Notes: a model not told the origin generated them from the sequence alone. A stretch of DNA of 64,000 bases from Bemisia tabaci (GCF_918797505.1 NC_092798.1:11235501-11299500); one strand, 5' to 3'; shown: positions 1-11,830, numbered from the stretch's first letter. Numbers and translations are program-made.

Positions 1-90
1 TGAAAAAGCACGGATTTAGGAGGGTCGGTGCGGAAGTACGGGAAATGTACGGATTTTCCGTGGGAAAGTACGGAAATTCGAGGGTGCTCC

Positions 91-568
91 GTGGAAATGT
101 CCTATTCTAAATGTCCAATTTACAAAATGTCCAACGAGGAATGTCCATTGCAACATTGTCCGCTCTAAAATGTCCAATGCATTTTGTCCATAGTAAGTAA
201 ATGACCAGAAAGAGAAATGTCCAATAGTAGATTTTTTCCATGAATCCAAAAACTCCAGGGTGTGAAATATTTCGAAGGAGGTGTTTAAAGTCAGAAATGA
301 CGGAGAAGGTCAAAAGAAGGAATGAACGTGTGCGTTTTCACGAAGCTGCTCTAAGACGAAGAACACAGTGGACTTTTCGGGCGTGCTTGCCTAGTCGACG
401 ATTGGGCACTACTTTCAGGGCGTTCATGTAGAATGGACGAATTTTACATTTGACAAGTATTTATCATGGACTCCTTGTAAATTGGATATTTTAAAGTGGA
501 CATTTTTGTGATAGGCATTTCTTCTTGGACATTTTGTACATTGGACATTTTAAATAGGACATTTCCAC
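91..568. mobile_element. Foldback element built from AAATGTCCAAT words
   Basis: Left arm GTGGAAATGTCC and right arm GGACATTTCCAC form the ends. Inside the arms AAATGTCC or its complement GGACATTT recurs many times. The middle (240-470) is unrelated, open in short frames only. No gene. Confidence 0.65.
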
Positions 569-875
569 CTGTCACCAATTCGAGATTTTCTTGATAAACT
601 CTTAATGAATGTTGCAATTATTTCGAGGCGGAAGCACCCTCTTTTGCCTACCCGCCAAATTGAAGGCGACCCGTGCTCTGTTTTTGACCTAAGTGCCACA
701 TTCTGTGACGCTAAACGTTGCTCGCTCGTCAGTATTGTTCGACGTTGGAGACCGATGGCTCACTTTTCAGTTTTCGGTACTAAAGGCTCTTTTTTAATGA
801 TCGGGCATACACTATAGTGTTCCTTTAAAAATTGTAGGAAAATAAATGAAATCGGTGAGAAAATAATATTCTTAC

Positions 876-1087
876 CTTGTCGATGAAGTGGATGATTTTT
901 GAAAGGGTGATACCCTGGGTAGTGAAGTCCGTCGAATTGTGCGGTTCAAGGGTCGTGTCGTTCTCTGGCGGGATATTTTTATGACCGTGTGATTTTACCA
1001 TGGCGATTATTGTAAAATTTATGCTGCTCTTTAGCATTGTGTTTATGGCGAACCCGGTGAACACGAAGTACCATAATTTCGTTCGTA
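876..1087 (-). CDS. Second SLC17 gene, exon 2
   Basis: The acceptor is TTTGTTCCAG, then TA CGA ACG. It encodes RTKLWYFVFTGFAINTML, a membrane helix, then a loop with two sequons, ending HFIDK before a canonical GTAAGA donor in phase 0. The complete paralogue has a GC donor at this same position. Confidence 0.82.
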
Positions 1088-2277
1088 CTGGAACAAATTC
1101 AAATAATTTGAAAAATCCCAAGTTTAAAAAAGGTATATAGCATCTTAGACGCCAAAAATCTGTCTTGCTACCCCTAGATGCTGGCTTTAGGGTTGCCGCA
1201 GACAGGGAAAACCGGGAAATGTCAGAAAATTTTAAAAAGTCAGAGAAAAATGGTAAATATCAGGGAAAATGACGAAAATGTCAGGAAAAATTTGTTAGAT
1301 CACCTTCATTTGCTTTCTAGAATGGGTTAGAGATCTTTAACAAGAAATTTTGCCCGAAAACTATTTTCAATTATGCCCTTAACCTGTCCGTCACATCTTC
1401 AATTGTCAAGGAATTTCATCAAAATGTGTCAGGGAAATCAGGGAAATGTAAGGGAATTTCATTTTCTAAATTCTGTGGCAATCCTGTGGCTTAAGCGCCC
1501 CCCCCCCCCATTAATTTCAAATCATGCCAATTAAAATTCAACTGTAAGGGCAGTCTGACGCGAGAACGATCTATCATCGATATTTCCCCATTTAAAGCTG
1601 TGGTAAAAAATCGATTATTGAGGCCTTTTTATCGATCTTTTTACATAGATTTAAATGGCAGATCAATCTATGTATCACGTAGCACGCGACGCCACTGGGG
1701 GATATCACTATTAGTCATTCACTCGACACATTTTTGACATCCTAGACGCTGAAGCAGCACAATATTTTTTCGACGAAGTTTTTTAATCAATTGACGTTGA
1801 TTTAACTGTCTCTAACGGGTTTTTGTTTTGTAATGTCATGTCCTTTTCACAGGATACATAATCGTATACAAATAAGTATAAATTACGACGTTTGATTTCC
1901 TTGTCGTTTACCGTGCCAACATCACCAACCTGGGCGTTAGGTGTTTACATGCGGCGCGACGTCTGCAGTGAGCGCCAAAACAGAAAGTTGCCAAGTTGCA
2001 CAATCAGGACTATCTTTTAGCTAATTCTCAAACTTTGACGCAAGGCAGAGATAGAAATACAATGAGACACTGGAAAAAAAACACATTGGATCTAGAGTCC
2101 AGACTCTTAAAAACATCGACAAGAAAAAGTACTCTTGACTCAATCAGAATCTAGCTTAAATCAAGAACCAAGCGTCCTAATTTAAGCGGATTTCGATTTG
2201 ATTCAAGCAAAAATCCGATTGAATCAAGAGTATTTTTTCATGTCAACGTTTTCAAGAGTCTGGACTCTAGATCCAAT

Positions 2278-2319
<42 letters not shown>

Positions 2320-5300
2320 TTTATTTATTTTTTTTCCCCCATTGAACGCTTAACTTCGTGAAATGATCAAATTAATTTTTCAGCGGCAGTACGTTAGTGC
2401 AATGATTGAACGATTCTTCATTATAGCGAAGCACCCCAATCTGGGGTATTTCGATGATTGTTAGTATGTGGGTCATATTTCAATCACACGAACTCACAGG
2501 AGCAAATGTTTGTGATTATTTTCACTAAAACAATTTTGAGGGGAAAAGGGAAGGAAAAATCTCACAGGCTATCGCGTTCAGGCCAGTTTTAACGTCGTGA
2601 ACAGCTCTTTTTGACCGTATGGAGATGCAGCTTAGCTCAAAAGTTTACTCGACACGTCTTTATGAATATTAACTTTTGTGAGCTGATTATTGAAATTGAT
2701 AGACAAACCGACAGAAAGGAAAATAAAGCAATCCTACTGGATGAAAGGTGTGGTTGTTAAAAACTGAGGGGGAAATGATGGACTAACTATAGGGTCTCTC
2801 GTGGGTGGTGTTAGTTAGTAAATTATTACATCACCTCTTCGTCAATTGCAACCACCCGCTTCCACCAGTAGGATCTCTCCATTTTTTCTTCGTCTGGTTT
2901 GTCTATCAATTTCAATATCAGCCTGCTGGTTTCCTTATAATTCAAAGGAACTTGTCACCCTTAGCAGAATTGCCGATTGTCTGCAAAACTGAGAAAGTCA
3001 GAGAATTCGTCGAGAAAGTTATGGAATTTCTGGATTTACTAATCCCTAAAATTTATCTTCAATATAGTGTATGGATAGTCATTCGTCATCTTTTAACCTT
3101 TAACTGAAGGTTTTTATCGATCATTTGATCTCCAAAGAAGAAAATTTGGTCCAAATTTCAGCAAAAATCAGCGTATTTTCAGAAAAGAAAAAAAAGAAGG
3201 TGGAAATTTCGTTCGAAGGTCAGGGAAAGTCAGGCAATTAGAAAATTTTGGAGTCGGTGAAAAGCAAAATTAGTCAGGAGAAAATCAAAGCAAATTAAGG
3301 GAATTTGAAAATAAAGAAATTATGGCAACCCTGCCCTCGTAGTAATCTTGGTTGCAGGACGTTTTGTCTTAACTTAAGGTCTGGATGTAGGAGAGGCAAC
3401 TTTGAGAAAGATTGATGAGTTTTGCTCTCTTGTTTACACGGAGACTACCTTTTTGGAGCAGGACAGCTAGGACCAGGCCCGGCAGAAAACGCTCGGGGGC
3501 AAATCGTAACACGTCCTCTTGTCTAGACCAGTGGCGTGGCGTGCTTTGCGATATATCGATTGATCTGCCACCTAAACCTATGGAAAAGGATCAATAAACA
3601 GGGTGTTCGCAACGAACACCTTAATAATCGATTCTTTATCATAGCCTCAAACGGGGAAATATCGATAGTCGATCATTCACGTCTCACTACTGGTCTAGGC
3701 CGAGCCTCGTCCGATGCGTAACGATCCCATGATTAACCTGTTCCGGGCGTGTCGAGACTTTCGTCAAATTGAGTTCTTCTCTGATGAGGTGTTGCGAAGT
3801 TTATAGGATCACACAGAGGAAAAGTTTTATTGGGCTCGCATAAACTTCATTCTTTTAATTTACCATAAATAGATTGTTTTTTTCCTTTTTTGGCGCGTAT
3901 ACGTAGTATACCGCCTTTGCGATCGTTTCGAACCCTGCTCGATACAATAACCGAGTCCCTTAGTTCCTTACCGAAAAGTGACTACCGCGAACTTCTGAGA
4001 TTTTCCAAAGCGTGTAAAAAGTTTATTTATCCATCAATAATTATGATTTAAAGTTGTTTCTCATTCTGGGGCTCATTAGTTTATGTGCAGTGAATACCAA
4101 GAGTCTACGTTACTTGGTTTTTTCAAAAAAAGCCTAAGAATGCGACGCGCTGATTTAAAATATGCATATATAAGCAGAATCAAGCGAATTGATTCGAGGA
4201 TGGCTGAGCAGGTCGGCACTCTCGAAATGAGAATTTAACTCCTCCGTTTTGTTCAAAACGTTGCTTTGACAGATCTGTAACCTCGGTTATACTTTCCAAA
4301 AGTTGGTACCCGTGCTCTGATAGTGCAATCTGTGTAAGTGCAATCTGTGATGAGCCTCGAGACTCATTAGACCATAAGCTAAACGTGGCTCATACAGGAA
4401 TCCACTTACCCCTCTCTTTCCCACGCTCCTGCTCACTGCGTCGGCGTCTCGACGAACAATAGCTAATGACGGTTGCCAAGCGATGCCGGGATCCTCAGCC
4501 TCTCGCCCAATTACTTACGCTTCATTAACCATTTCACCGTCACGCTAGGATTCGTCCAATTTTCAAAAAAAATTGTTTCGCGAGTTTTTAGCAATTTTTT
4601 CCTTACTCTCCGTTAAAACACGAATTAAAAGAGGTCTCATTCATAAAAATCGGCCAAATAGAAGAGAAGTTACAGTATTCGAAATCCGAAGAAATCAATA
4701 AAACTTCTCCAAACAAAAAATAAAATGAAGGGGGGGGGGGGGAATGTATAAATTACAATTTAATATGATTGACCTCAGAATGTGACAAGCAATTCAATTA
4801 TAAAAAGGAGAAAAAATTGAGTGAAATTACAAAAAATTAGCCTCTTGCAAGGGGCTTCCTTGTATGAGTTTTGACCTGAAGACAAGTAAATCCCGTTATA
4901 TTATTAAAACGAAATTGACTCCATAGTTTAATGCCTTAGTTTCTTGAATACGATTATTTTAAGCACTCGATTTATATCAGCAATTTTACCCATGAGGTGA
5001 TTTCCTGAGAGCTGATAATATCACGAATTTCTCATAGAGCCCTTCAAAAATGGCTTGCTTTTTGGGCAGCCGATTCGGCCATCAAACCGGGGTTTAAATG
5101 GAAGCTGATAATAACACAAAGCTCTGAGAACAATTTTAAGATGAGTATAGGAACGGTTTGTACATTACGAGGAGAGGCGGGCATTCTGTTCAGCATATCG
5201 ATACATAAGTATTTTCACACGTAGAATTCAATTTTCACGTCAGGGAGTCGACATATTTTGATTTTTTCGATTTTATACGGGAAATTTATGGTTTTTCGGG

Positions 5301-7581
5301 ATTGAAATTACTTACAATTGTTTCATGAAAAATGAATGCACCCAAAATGACTATAGCATTTTGACTTTCACATACCTACGTGCACTCACTAAATTGATTG
5401 GTAAATTCAAAGAGTGGGTACATCGACCTGGTATATCAAGTTTCTGCGATTTTTTACGGCAAATCGGTAGATTTTTGGGATGTGGATTGCTTACTTTCAA
5501 TTCATGAATGAATAAAGCATGGACATGGTTGAGCTTCTTTGCATGAAAAGACGTTTAAAATAACAAAATCAAGACATATTTAATACAATTGCATTTATAT
5601 CGAGTCAATTTCTTTTCAATAATATAACGGGATTTATAATACCGGTGATTTGGGTATTTTAGCCCCAAAATACCTTTAAATCGACTTTATCTTCTAGGAA
5701 TTCGACAGAATTTTTCCTTTCTTCGCTTAAATTTTTCCGTAGCACTTTTCTTCAAGAATCTGATAAGATTTTGCTTGAGGCGGATCAAAAAACTTAAATT
5801 TGTTCGAATAGCTTTCTAGATTCACAATACACGGTCTCGTCAAGATGCGTCGTTGACCTTGCAGTGTTGGATCGTGAATTCTCTTGTTGTGCTGCTTGCC
5901 TTTTTTGAAATCTCTGTAAATGAAAACTAAAGGGGTTGATATGTGCGAGTTAAAGACGCGCCTTATCAACACATTGTGTTGGAGTTCACTGCTTGTTTTC
6001 TCAATACTTTCCCTGACAAATTTCTTCAACCGAGACACCCGGAATTCGCACTGCAGCCATAGAAAAAATAAGAGGTAGGGATCAAGTCCCAACTAAGACA
6101 TTTCCCCCATCAATTAATCGAAGCGCCGGGTGCAAAAAGGGCATTTCTTGGTTGCGGTGTTTCAGAATCTTCGCTAACGTTTCATCCATTACAATTGAAG
6201 CAAAAGCATTGAATTCGTTGAAGATTTTACTGAATTTTCCTCCTAATTTTACAATGCTGAATTCGAAAAATTGCAGAAAAATTCACCCCATAGTTTCCTT
6301 TCTAGAATGCAAATCAGCAGTGGAGATTTTGAAACATTCCAACATAATGCCTTTTCTGCACCCAACGCCTCAATTGTGGTAGTGCCCAAATTAATTGCGG
6401 TAGTGTCCCGCTGAATTAGATTACTAACCCAAATGTTCCGGTAGAACTCTCTGGACTTAAGGAAGGTGTCGTGGCGAATAGTATAACTAGAAATAAGAGA
6501 CCATCCACTGTCCTCTCGGCGACAGGTGGACGTTGTTACTTTTGGGGATCCAACACTTTTTTATAGACACTCTTAAGGGAGCAACAGTCATCTTACCTAC
6601 TAACTAATCTGTCATGTGCGCATAAAATCACCCCAATTCGCCAGGGTGAAAATACAAATTTACTCCCTTTACTGTCGAAAAAATGAACGGAAATGCTCGT
6701 AACCTACTATTTAAGACTTTTAAGAGGGTTTTCCCCGAACCATTTTGACATAAATCGCTCAAAAGAAAATTCGGTCAGAAATCGTCATAGTAGTGTATGT
6801 TCCTCAATCCTCGGAGGTACATCCACCCCCACCGGCCGCAACGCGGCCCAACCCCTGGCAGGCGCTTCGCGGGCCCTCGATAATTGGTCTATACTTTGCA
6901 AGGAGCACTACAATTTCTGAAACATCCGTAAATACACGTATGTACATAGGAAAACTAAGAGCACATACGTTGTTTCTGAACTGAATCAAAAATTGTAGTT
7001 CCACATCGGAAATGCCGTCCACTTAATCTAGATAGAGCGGAGCTCGTTCAGGGACTATCTGCTATCGTTAGCTGCAAAAATAATAGAAATCGGCCGAGCG
7101 GAACGAATGGTGACGAAAATTAATATTCAAGGGGTCGGAGAGCTTATCGTGATGATAATTCGCAGGGTGTCTACTGTACGGGGAAAGTACGGATACACTG
7201 AATTAGCAGGGATTTCAGAAGGTTTGTACGGAAGCACGGAAAAGGTACGAATTTTCGGTAAAAAGGTACGGAAATTCGAGATTTTTGTGACAAACTCTAG
7301 AGAGTAGCATTCGTCGTGTGTGATTTCCTAACATAATCTATTTATCAACATCCCGGTTTGATTCCTCGTGTTTTTCGGTTTATTTCTTCGTCACTCCATC
7401 ATTCCACTTTTCCAATCCGAATATAGTTAAAAATGCGTGTGAGGCAAGGAAAAAGCAAGGATTTTTGAGAATCGCCAAGAAAGGAATTTTCGGGGAAGCA
7501 AGGAAAGGGAACTGAAAAAGCAAGGAATTTGGACGGCAGGGTACCAATAGACACCCTAATTCGTTACTCACCGAGAACCAT
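876..7581 (-). CDS. Second SLC17/sialin-type transporter, 5' part only (2 exons, runs off window)
   Basis: Exons 7581-7572 and 1087-876; the rest would lie left of base 1. The encoded N-terminus (M-V-L-V-R-T-K-L-W-Y-F) and first helix match the complete neighbour at about 19 of 34 positions, with the same intron phases. The loop carries NDT and NST sequons. The conserved RLN of helix 1 is changed to KSS, so substrate handling may differ. It lies head to tail with the complete gene, about 5.3 kb below that gene's stop, which indicates a tandem duplication. Intron 1 is 6.5 kb and full of repeats. Whether the remainder is intact cannot be judged. Confidence 0.82.
1200..1480. repeat. Dispersed GTCAGGGAAA repeat
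   Basis: Repeated words GGGAAA, GTCAGGG and GTCAGAAAA. Same family as 2990-3330, 23490-24065, 39300-40110 and 52390-52620. No coding sequence. Confidence 0.6.
2068..2316. mobile_element. CACTGG foldback MITE, copy 1
   Basis: Left end CACTGGAAAAAA. Two inverted arms carry GAGTCCAGACTCTT and AAGAGTCTGGACTC, with AATCAAGAGTAC-type inner words. The right end is replaced by a ~38-base T run, as if the short T tract near the terminus had expanded. Confidence 0.75.
3527..3700. mobile_element. Hairpin element with AGACCAGTGG ends
   Basis: AGACCAGTGGCGTGGCGTG and complement-like CACGTCTCACTACTGGTCT, with ATATCGAT words in both arms and an inner GTGTTCGCAACGAACACC palindrome. Related pieces at 1565-1695, 22535-22605 and 59925-60060. 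Confidence 0.62.
3701..5700. other. No recognisable gene
   Basis: AT-rich sequence in intron 1 of the second SLC17 gene, with scattered short stops in all frames. A G run at 4731-4742 is the only simple repeat. Nothing else supported. Confidence 0.6.
5727..6050 (-). CDS. Orphan terminal exon or small gene, unrecognised
   Basis: 107 codons and stop after a strong acceptor (TTATTTTTTCTATGGCTGCAG|TGC, phase 0). The sequence is basic and non-repetitive, with CEFRVSRLKKFVRESIEK, TPLVFIYRDFKKG and LTRPCIVNLESYSNKFKFF. It looks like a real folded protein part, but I do not recognise the family. The frame is also open to an ATG at 6092, giving MGLDPYLLFFLWLQ ahead of it, so a short signal-like start is possible. 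It lies inside intron 1 of the second SLC17 gene on the same strand. It could be a nested gene, an alternative exon or a gene fragment. Confidence 0.4.
   Translation of the reverse strand, partial: CEFRVSRLKKFVRESIEKTSSELQHNVLIRRVFNSHISTPLVFIYRDFKKGKQHNKRIHDPTLQGQRRILTRPCIVNLESYSNKFKFFDPPQAKSYQILEEKCYGKI
7165..7300. repeat. GTACGGAAA word repeat
   Basis: Begins AGGGTGTCTACTGTACGG and repeats TACGGAA words to GGTACGGAAATTCGAG. The following stretch 7435-7555 has the same layout with AAGCAAGGAAAA as the word and ends next to AGACACCC. Confidence 0.6.
7572..7581 (-). CDS. Second SLC17 gene, exon 1 (3 codons plus 1 nt)
   Basis: Reads CAAAATGG around the ATG, an ideal insect start context, then ATGGTTCTCG|GTGAGT, identical to exon 1 of the complete gene. 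The leftover G joins TA of exon 2 to give Val. Confidence 0.75.
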
Positions 7582-7752
7582 TTTGAGTCCAGCTGATCCG
7601 CAACTTCGTAAAAAACATCCAAAACTCGGGAAACTCGACACCGGGACAGACCCAGGAACTGCACGAAAGTATGCTTCCCAGGGCGGGAGGATCTACATGA
7701 CTGGCTGTGTCATCTCGGATCGCCCCGTGAGTCCAAATCAATTTTCACGTTC

Positions 7753-7764
7753 GATAAGATAAGG
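7753..7764. promoter_or_regulatory. Candidate GATA-factor site upstream of second SLC17 gene
   Basis: GATAAGATAAGG about 172 bp upstream of the ATG. It is preceded by GTGAGTCCAAATCAATT, which resembles GTGCGTCCAAGTACAATT at the other gene, so the two promoters share more than the GATA core. Confidence 0.4.
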
Positions 7765-7884
7765 AGCACTAGACGTCTTATCACCATCTCCGCGGGCCTC
7801 GATGCGGTTCCGCCAAGCGCCACGATCTACTGATCCCACTTTGCATCCGTCATCCCGCCCGCCAAGCGCCCATCCTACTCGCCC

Positions 7885-8429
7885 GACAACCTTGCGGGTC
7901 GTTTCGAGTCCACTTTACTGCCGCGATAGCGAAGAAGCCAGTAAGTGCATTTCTGTATGAGCCATGATTAGCGCATCCTTTTATTGGTCTCGAGGTTCAT
8001 CTCAGCATGACAACCTTGCGGGTCGTTTCGAGTTCACTTTACTGCCGCGATAGCGAAGAGAGCAGTAAGTGCATGTCTGTATGAGCCATGATTATCACAT
8101 GCTTTTATGGGTCTCGAGGTTCATCTCAGCATGACAACCTTGCGGGTTGTTTCGAGTCCACTTTACTGCCGTGATAGCGAAGAGAGCAGTAAGTGCATTT
8201 CTGTATGAGCCATGGTTAGCACATGCTTTTATGGGTCTCGAGGTTCATCTCAGCATGACAACCTTGCGGGTTGTTTCGAGTCCACTTGACTGTCGTGTTA
8301 GCGAAGAGAGCAGTAAGTGCATTTCTGTATGAGCCATGATTAGCACATCCTTTTATGGGTCTCGAGGTTCATCGCAGCGTGGACTTACTGCTCTCTTCGC
8401 TATCGCGGCAGTTTATGCCTCCCGTTCGG
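7885..8429. repeat. 124-bp tandem array grown from a hairpin element
   Basis: Units start at 7885, 8009, 8133 and 8257, each 124 bp, beginning GACAACCTTGCGGGT and containing ACTGCCGCGATAGCGAAGAG and GCAGTAAGTGCAT. The array closes with the complement of the arm (CTTACTGCTCTCTTCGCTAT at 8384-8410), so a foldback element had its left arm amplified. A single-copy relative is at 45480-45606. Confidence 0.8.
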
Positions 8430-8458
8430 CTACCAGCTCTGCCAATTTATTCTCCCAA

Positions 8459-8464
8459 CACTGG

Positions 8465-8525
<61 letters not shown>

Positions 8526-8720
8526 AACACACATTGGATTTCAGGAGTCCAGACTCTTGAAAACATTGACAAGAAAAAATACTCTTGATTCAATCGGATT
8601 TTTCTTGAATCAAAACGAAATCCGCTTAAATTAAGAGGCTTGGTTCTTGATCAAGAGTACTTTTTCTTGTCGATGTTTTTAAGAGTCTGGACTCTAGATC
8701 CAATGTGTTTTTTTCCAATG
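8459..8720. mobile_element. CACTGG foldback MITE, copy 2 with long A run
   Basis: CACTGG ... CCAATG with AA on both sides (8457-8458, 8721-8722). The A tract after CACTGG has grown to about 60 bases (8465-8524). Confidence 0.8.
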
Positions 8721-8759
8721 AAGAGTAAAAGAAATTAGCAAATAAAAAGTGTTGGGCTC

Positions 8760-10510
8760 ATTATTTTGTGGGGACAAGGCTAAATAGTTCAAAATTAGAA
8801 ATAGAGTAAAACATTTTGAGCTCTAATGAGTATCAGTACATGACTGTACTTATGCAGTCAAGACTGTATCCCCACAGTTTTGTACGATACTCATTAGAGC
8901 TAAATATTTTTGACTCTGTTTGACATTTGGTAAGTAACAATGTGGTGAAATAGTGCTGTGTCCATACTATTTTGTGGGGAAAACAATGTCAGGCCAAAAA
9001 GTTCAATAATTTCAAATCGAGTAAAAAATTTTGAGCTCTAATATGACTGTACTCAGTCAAGACTGTATTCCCTCAGTTTCGTACGATACTCACTAGAGCA
9101 CAAATTGTTATACTCTCCCTGGTAAAAATTGGCGATAAGAGCTGCGTTTCAAAATACCATGGGAATTCTTATAGCCGGCTAAAGAAGGCTACGGAAAATC
9201 ACATAGCTGGCTGTAGAATGCGGAGAAAATCATACGGCCGGGCTATACGAAGGGATAAAAAATTATGCAGCCGGGCTATAGTTCCTATCGCCGGGCTTTA
9301 CACTTTATCGCCTGGCTGTTGCTTTTTCGCCATCGATTATAAAAGGCTGTAAGAAATTGCTTTGGAAATGCTTGAAAATGCTTTGGAAATCATTAAGTTT
9401 GATACGGAATCACCTTAATATTTACAAAACACACATTATATTTTCCTTTAATACATATTTTTTTTCATCAACTAAAATGAGAATAATCCATACAGGATGT
9501 GCAAACATTTCAAAATCATGAGTTGAATAACGCTGACTCCGCCAGATTAAATATTAGAGCATAACACAAAGCGGAGCGGCGACGCACTGGCGCCTATAAA
9601 CCTAACAGGGATACTTCACGCATTGCGCAACGCGTGAAGTATCCCTGTTAGGTTTGTAGGCGCCAATGCGCGTTCCGCGCTGGCTGCCCGCCTGCCGCGC
9701 CGCAGCGTGCCACGGCCCACGGCGCTTGAAGCAACTATTTCACACCAAACGTATTGCACAACATCATACGAAACTGAAGGCGCTCTAATATATTAGGAAT
9801 GGCAGGCACCCATCAAAAGTACGGAGCTTTCCTCGCAAAATAAATCAAGATACTACGGCCCAAAAAGAGAGCAGTATTCCAAAAACTCACTAAGTCCTAG
9901 CATCCGTAATTAGTAACGTTTAGCACACACTTTATCGCCTGGCTGTTGCTTAATCGCCATTGGCTGTAAAAGGCTATAAGAAATTGTGTAGCCGGCTATA
10001 GAAGCTATTGGAAATCTTACAGCCCGCTGTAGGTCTATGGTATTTTGGAACACAGATTCTACTGCCAATTTTTACCAGGGCTTTTTGACGTTTGGGAACG
10101 AATGAGGTGGTGAAATAGTGCTTGGTTCACCCTATTTTGCCGGAAAAACAAGGCGAAAATTTCAAACGGAGTCAAAAATGTTGAGCTTGAAAGAGTACAT
10201 GACTGAGGGGGTAGAGCCATGTACTGATCTCATTAGAGCTCAAAGATGTTGACTCTATTTGGATTTTTGAACTTTTTGGCATCAATTTCCCCGCAATATA
10301 GTGTGAACTCAGAACTATTTCAGCACCTTGTTACTTATAAAAATTTCAAATAGAGTCAGACATTTTGAGCTCTAATTAGTATTAGTACAAGCCTGAAGGG
10401 TTACAGTCTAGACTGAGTACAGTCACGTTATGATACTCATTAGAGCTTAGAATTTTTTACTCAATTTAAAATTTTTGAACTTTTTAGTCTTGTTTTCCCT
10501 GCAAAATAAA
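8760..10510. repeat. Array of GAGCTCTAATGAG hairpins, interrupted by another element
   Basis: At least four hairpins (about 8790-8925, 8990-9116, 10150-10280, 10335-10480). Each has an arm with AAATAGAGTCAAAAATTTTG and GAGCTCTAATGAGTA, a loop with GTACATGACTGTACT, and the complementary arm. An unrelated element (9117-10080) splits the second from the third. Confidence 0.65.
9117..10080. mobile_element. 964-bp element with CCCTGGTAAAAATTGGC ends
   Basis: Left CCCTGGTAAAAATTGGC and right GCCAATTTTTACCAGGG are exact complements, and similarity continues to TTTCAAAATACCA / TGGTATTTTGGAA (about 43 bp). It contains repeated words AGCCGGCTATAG and a perfect palindrome at about 9596-9660 (TAACAGGGATACTTCACGC and complement). 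No transposase frame. It interrupts the flanking hairpin array. Confidence 0.72.
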
Positions 10511-10519
10511 GTGGACCCA

Positions 10520-11830
10520 TCACCATTGTATCCTCTTGTTACATACAGTTCGGACCACATTTTTTAGTGTTTCCTTTTTTCTCGTAAATAATGGGTCCCA
10601 AGTCGCATGAGCGTGTCTTCTGGTCCGGACCCTCCGGAGATATTTTTCATTTCTACTGCATTCATTTTGTATGGAAGGAGTCGTTGAATTTGTTGTTTTC
10701 ATGGGTGACAATTTTACCTTTGCGCCAGCTCAGTCTTTGTGTCTCTAGTATGCCATTGTGGAACTAACATGAAATGTGGATGTGGATGGTTTATTGGTAA
10801 CTTGGCCATTGCGATTTCCTCCGGTTTCTAATTTTCCTTACTTTTGGAAAATTGTGTTTTTTTTTTACATATTTACATGTATGCATTAACGCACCACAGA
10901 CGACGACCTCGCACTGTCTTCAGATATACCTCAGCACGATAATAAAAAATAAACTGTCACTCTTGTATGTACTGTGACTCTGAGTTGCATAATGGTATAG
11001 GGGCTACTATCGTCATGCGGCATGCATAGCGCTACTGTTGGTGAAGTTAACAGTACATTCTGGTTTTGGTCGCTATCACCCAACCCTAAAATCGTCCCTA
11101 AATATCACCCTAGATTGAAATATTACCATTGAGTCGGGTGGTTTTGGGAAATGAATCAAAAAATTTAGAACGTTACTTAAAGTTTTATTACAAAAAAAAA
11201 ACAAAAAAACAATAAAAACAATTCACTATTTCTTAGCTTTTTCTATTATCACATTTTCTTATCAATGAAAGGCTGCAAACATAATACAACCACCATTAGT
11301 TTACGCTTCAGTTTTCGTAGCCTCTGTTTTTAATGTATGCGTTCAGCTTAAATCGTTTCAATTTTGGCCAATTTTCTAACATCGTACCCCACATCAATAG
11401 TAAAACCGCGAGCCCACGGTTCAGATCTCGGATCTTACTATAGGTAATTTTTTAAGGGATAACTTATTACTGATCATATCGATATTTCACAAAATTCTGT
11501 GTATCTTTGCTTTTCCCTTTCAGAAGATACGCCGAGAATTCCGAAAAAAATCTCGGTATTATGCTCTTTAAAAAGTATGGTAGGAGTGAAATTGTTGAAA
11601 CTAATGCAATCTAGTCACGCGTTTGCGTGGCTTCACGGCTTACATATCATTCAGCTCTTCGTATTTTTGCAATTTAAATACCGTGAATTTAATTTTGACA
11701 AAGCCGAATTTGGACCGTCCTAGATTTGGACAAAACGTAACCTGTAATTAACGTAACTATATCAGACGGTGCCCAATTTTCTCTGATGTTTTATTCTCGA
11801 AACAGAAAACCAAGCAGCACTAAAACTTGG
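10520..11830. other. No recognisable gene
   Basis: Sequence between the two SLC17 genes. No splice-linked open frames or family matches, and no clear inverted-repeat borders seen. Confidence 0.55.

Noticed and set aside
4190..4270. tRNA-like start (GGATGGCTGAGCAGGTCGGC)
   Set aside because: It resembles an A box, but no B box (GGTTCGAATCC) or acceptor stem closes it.
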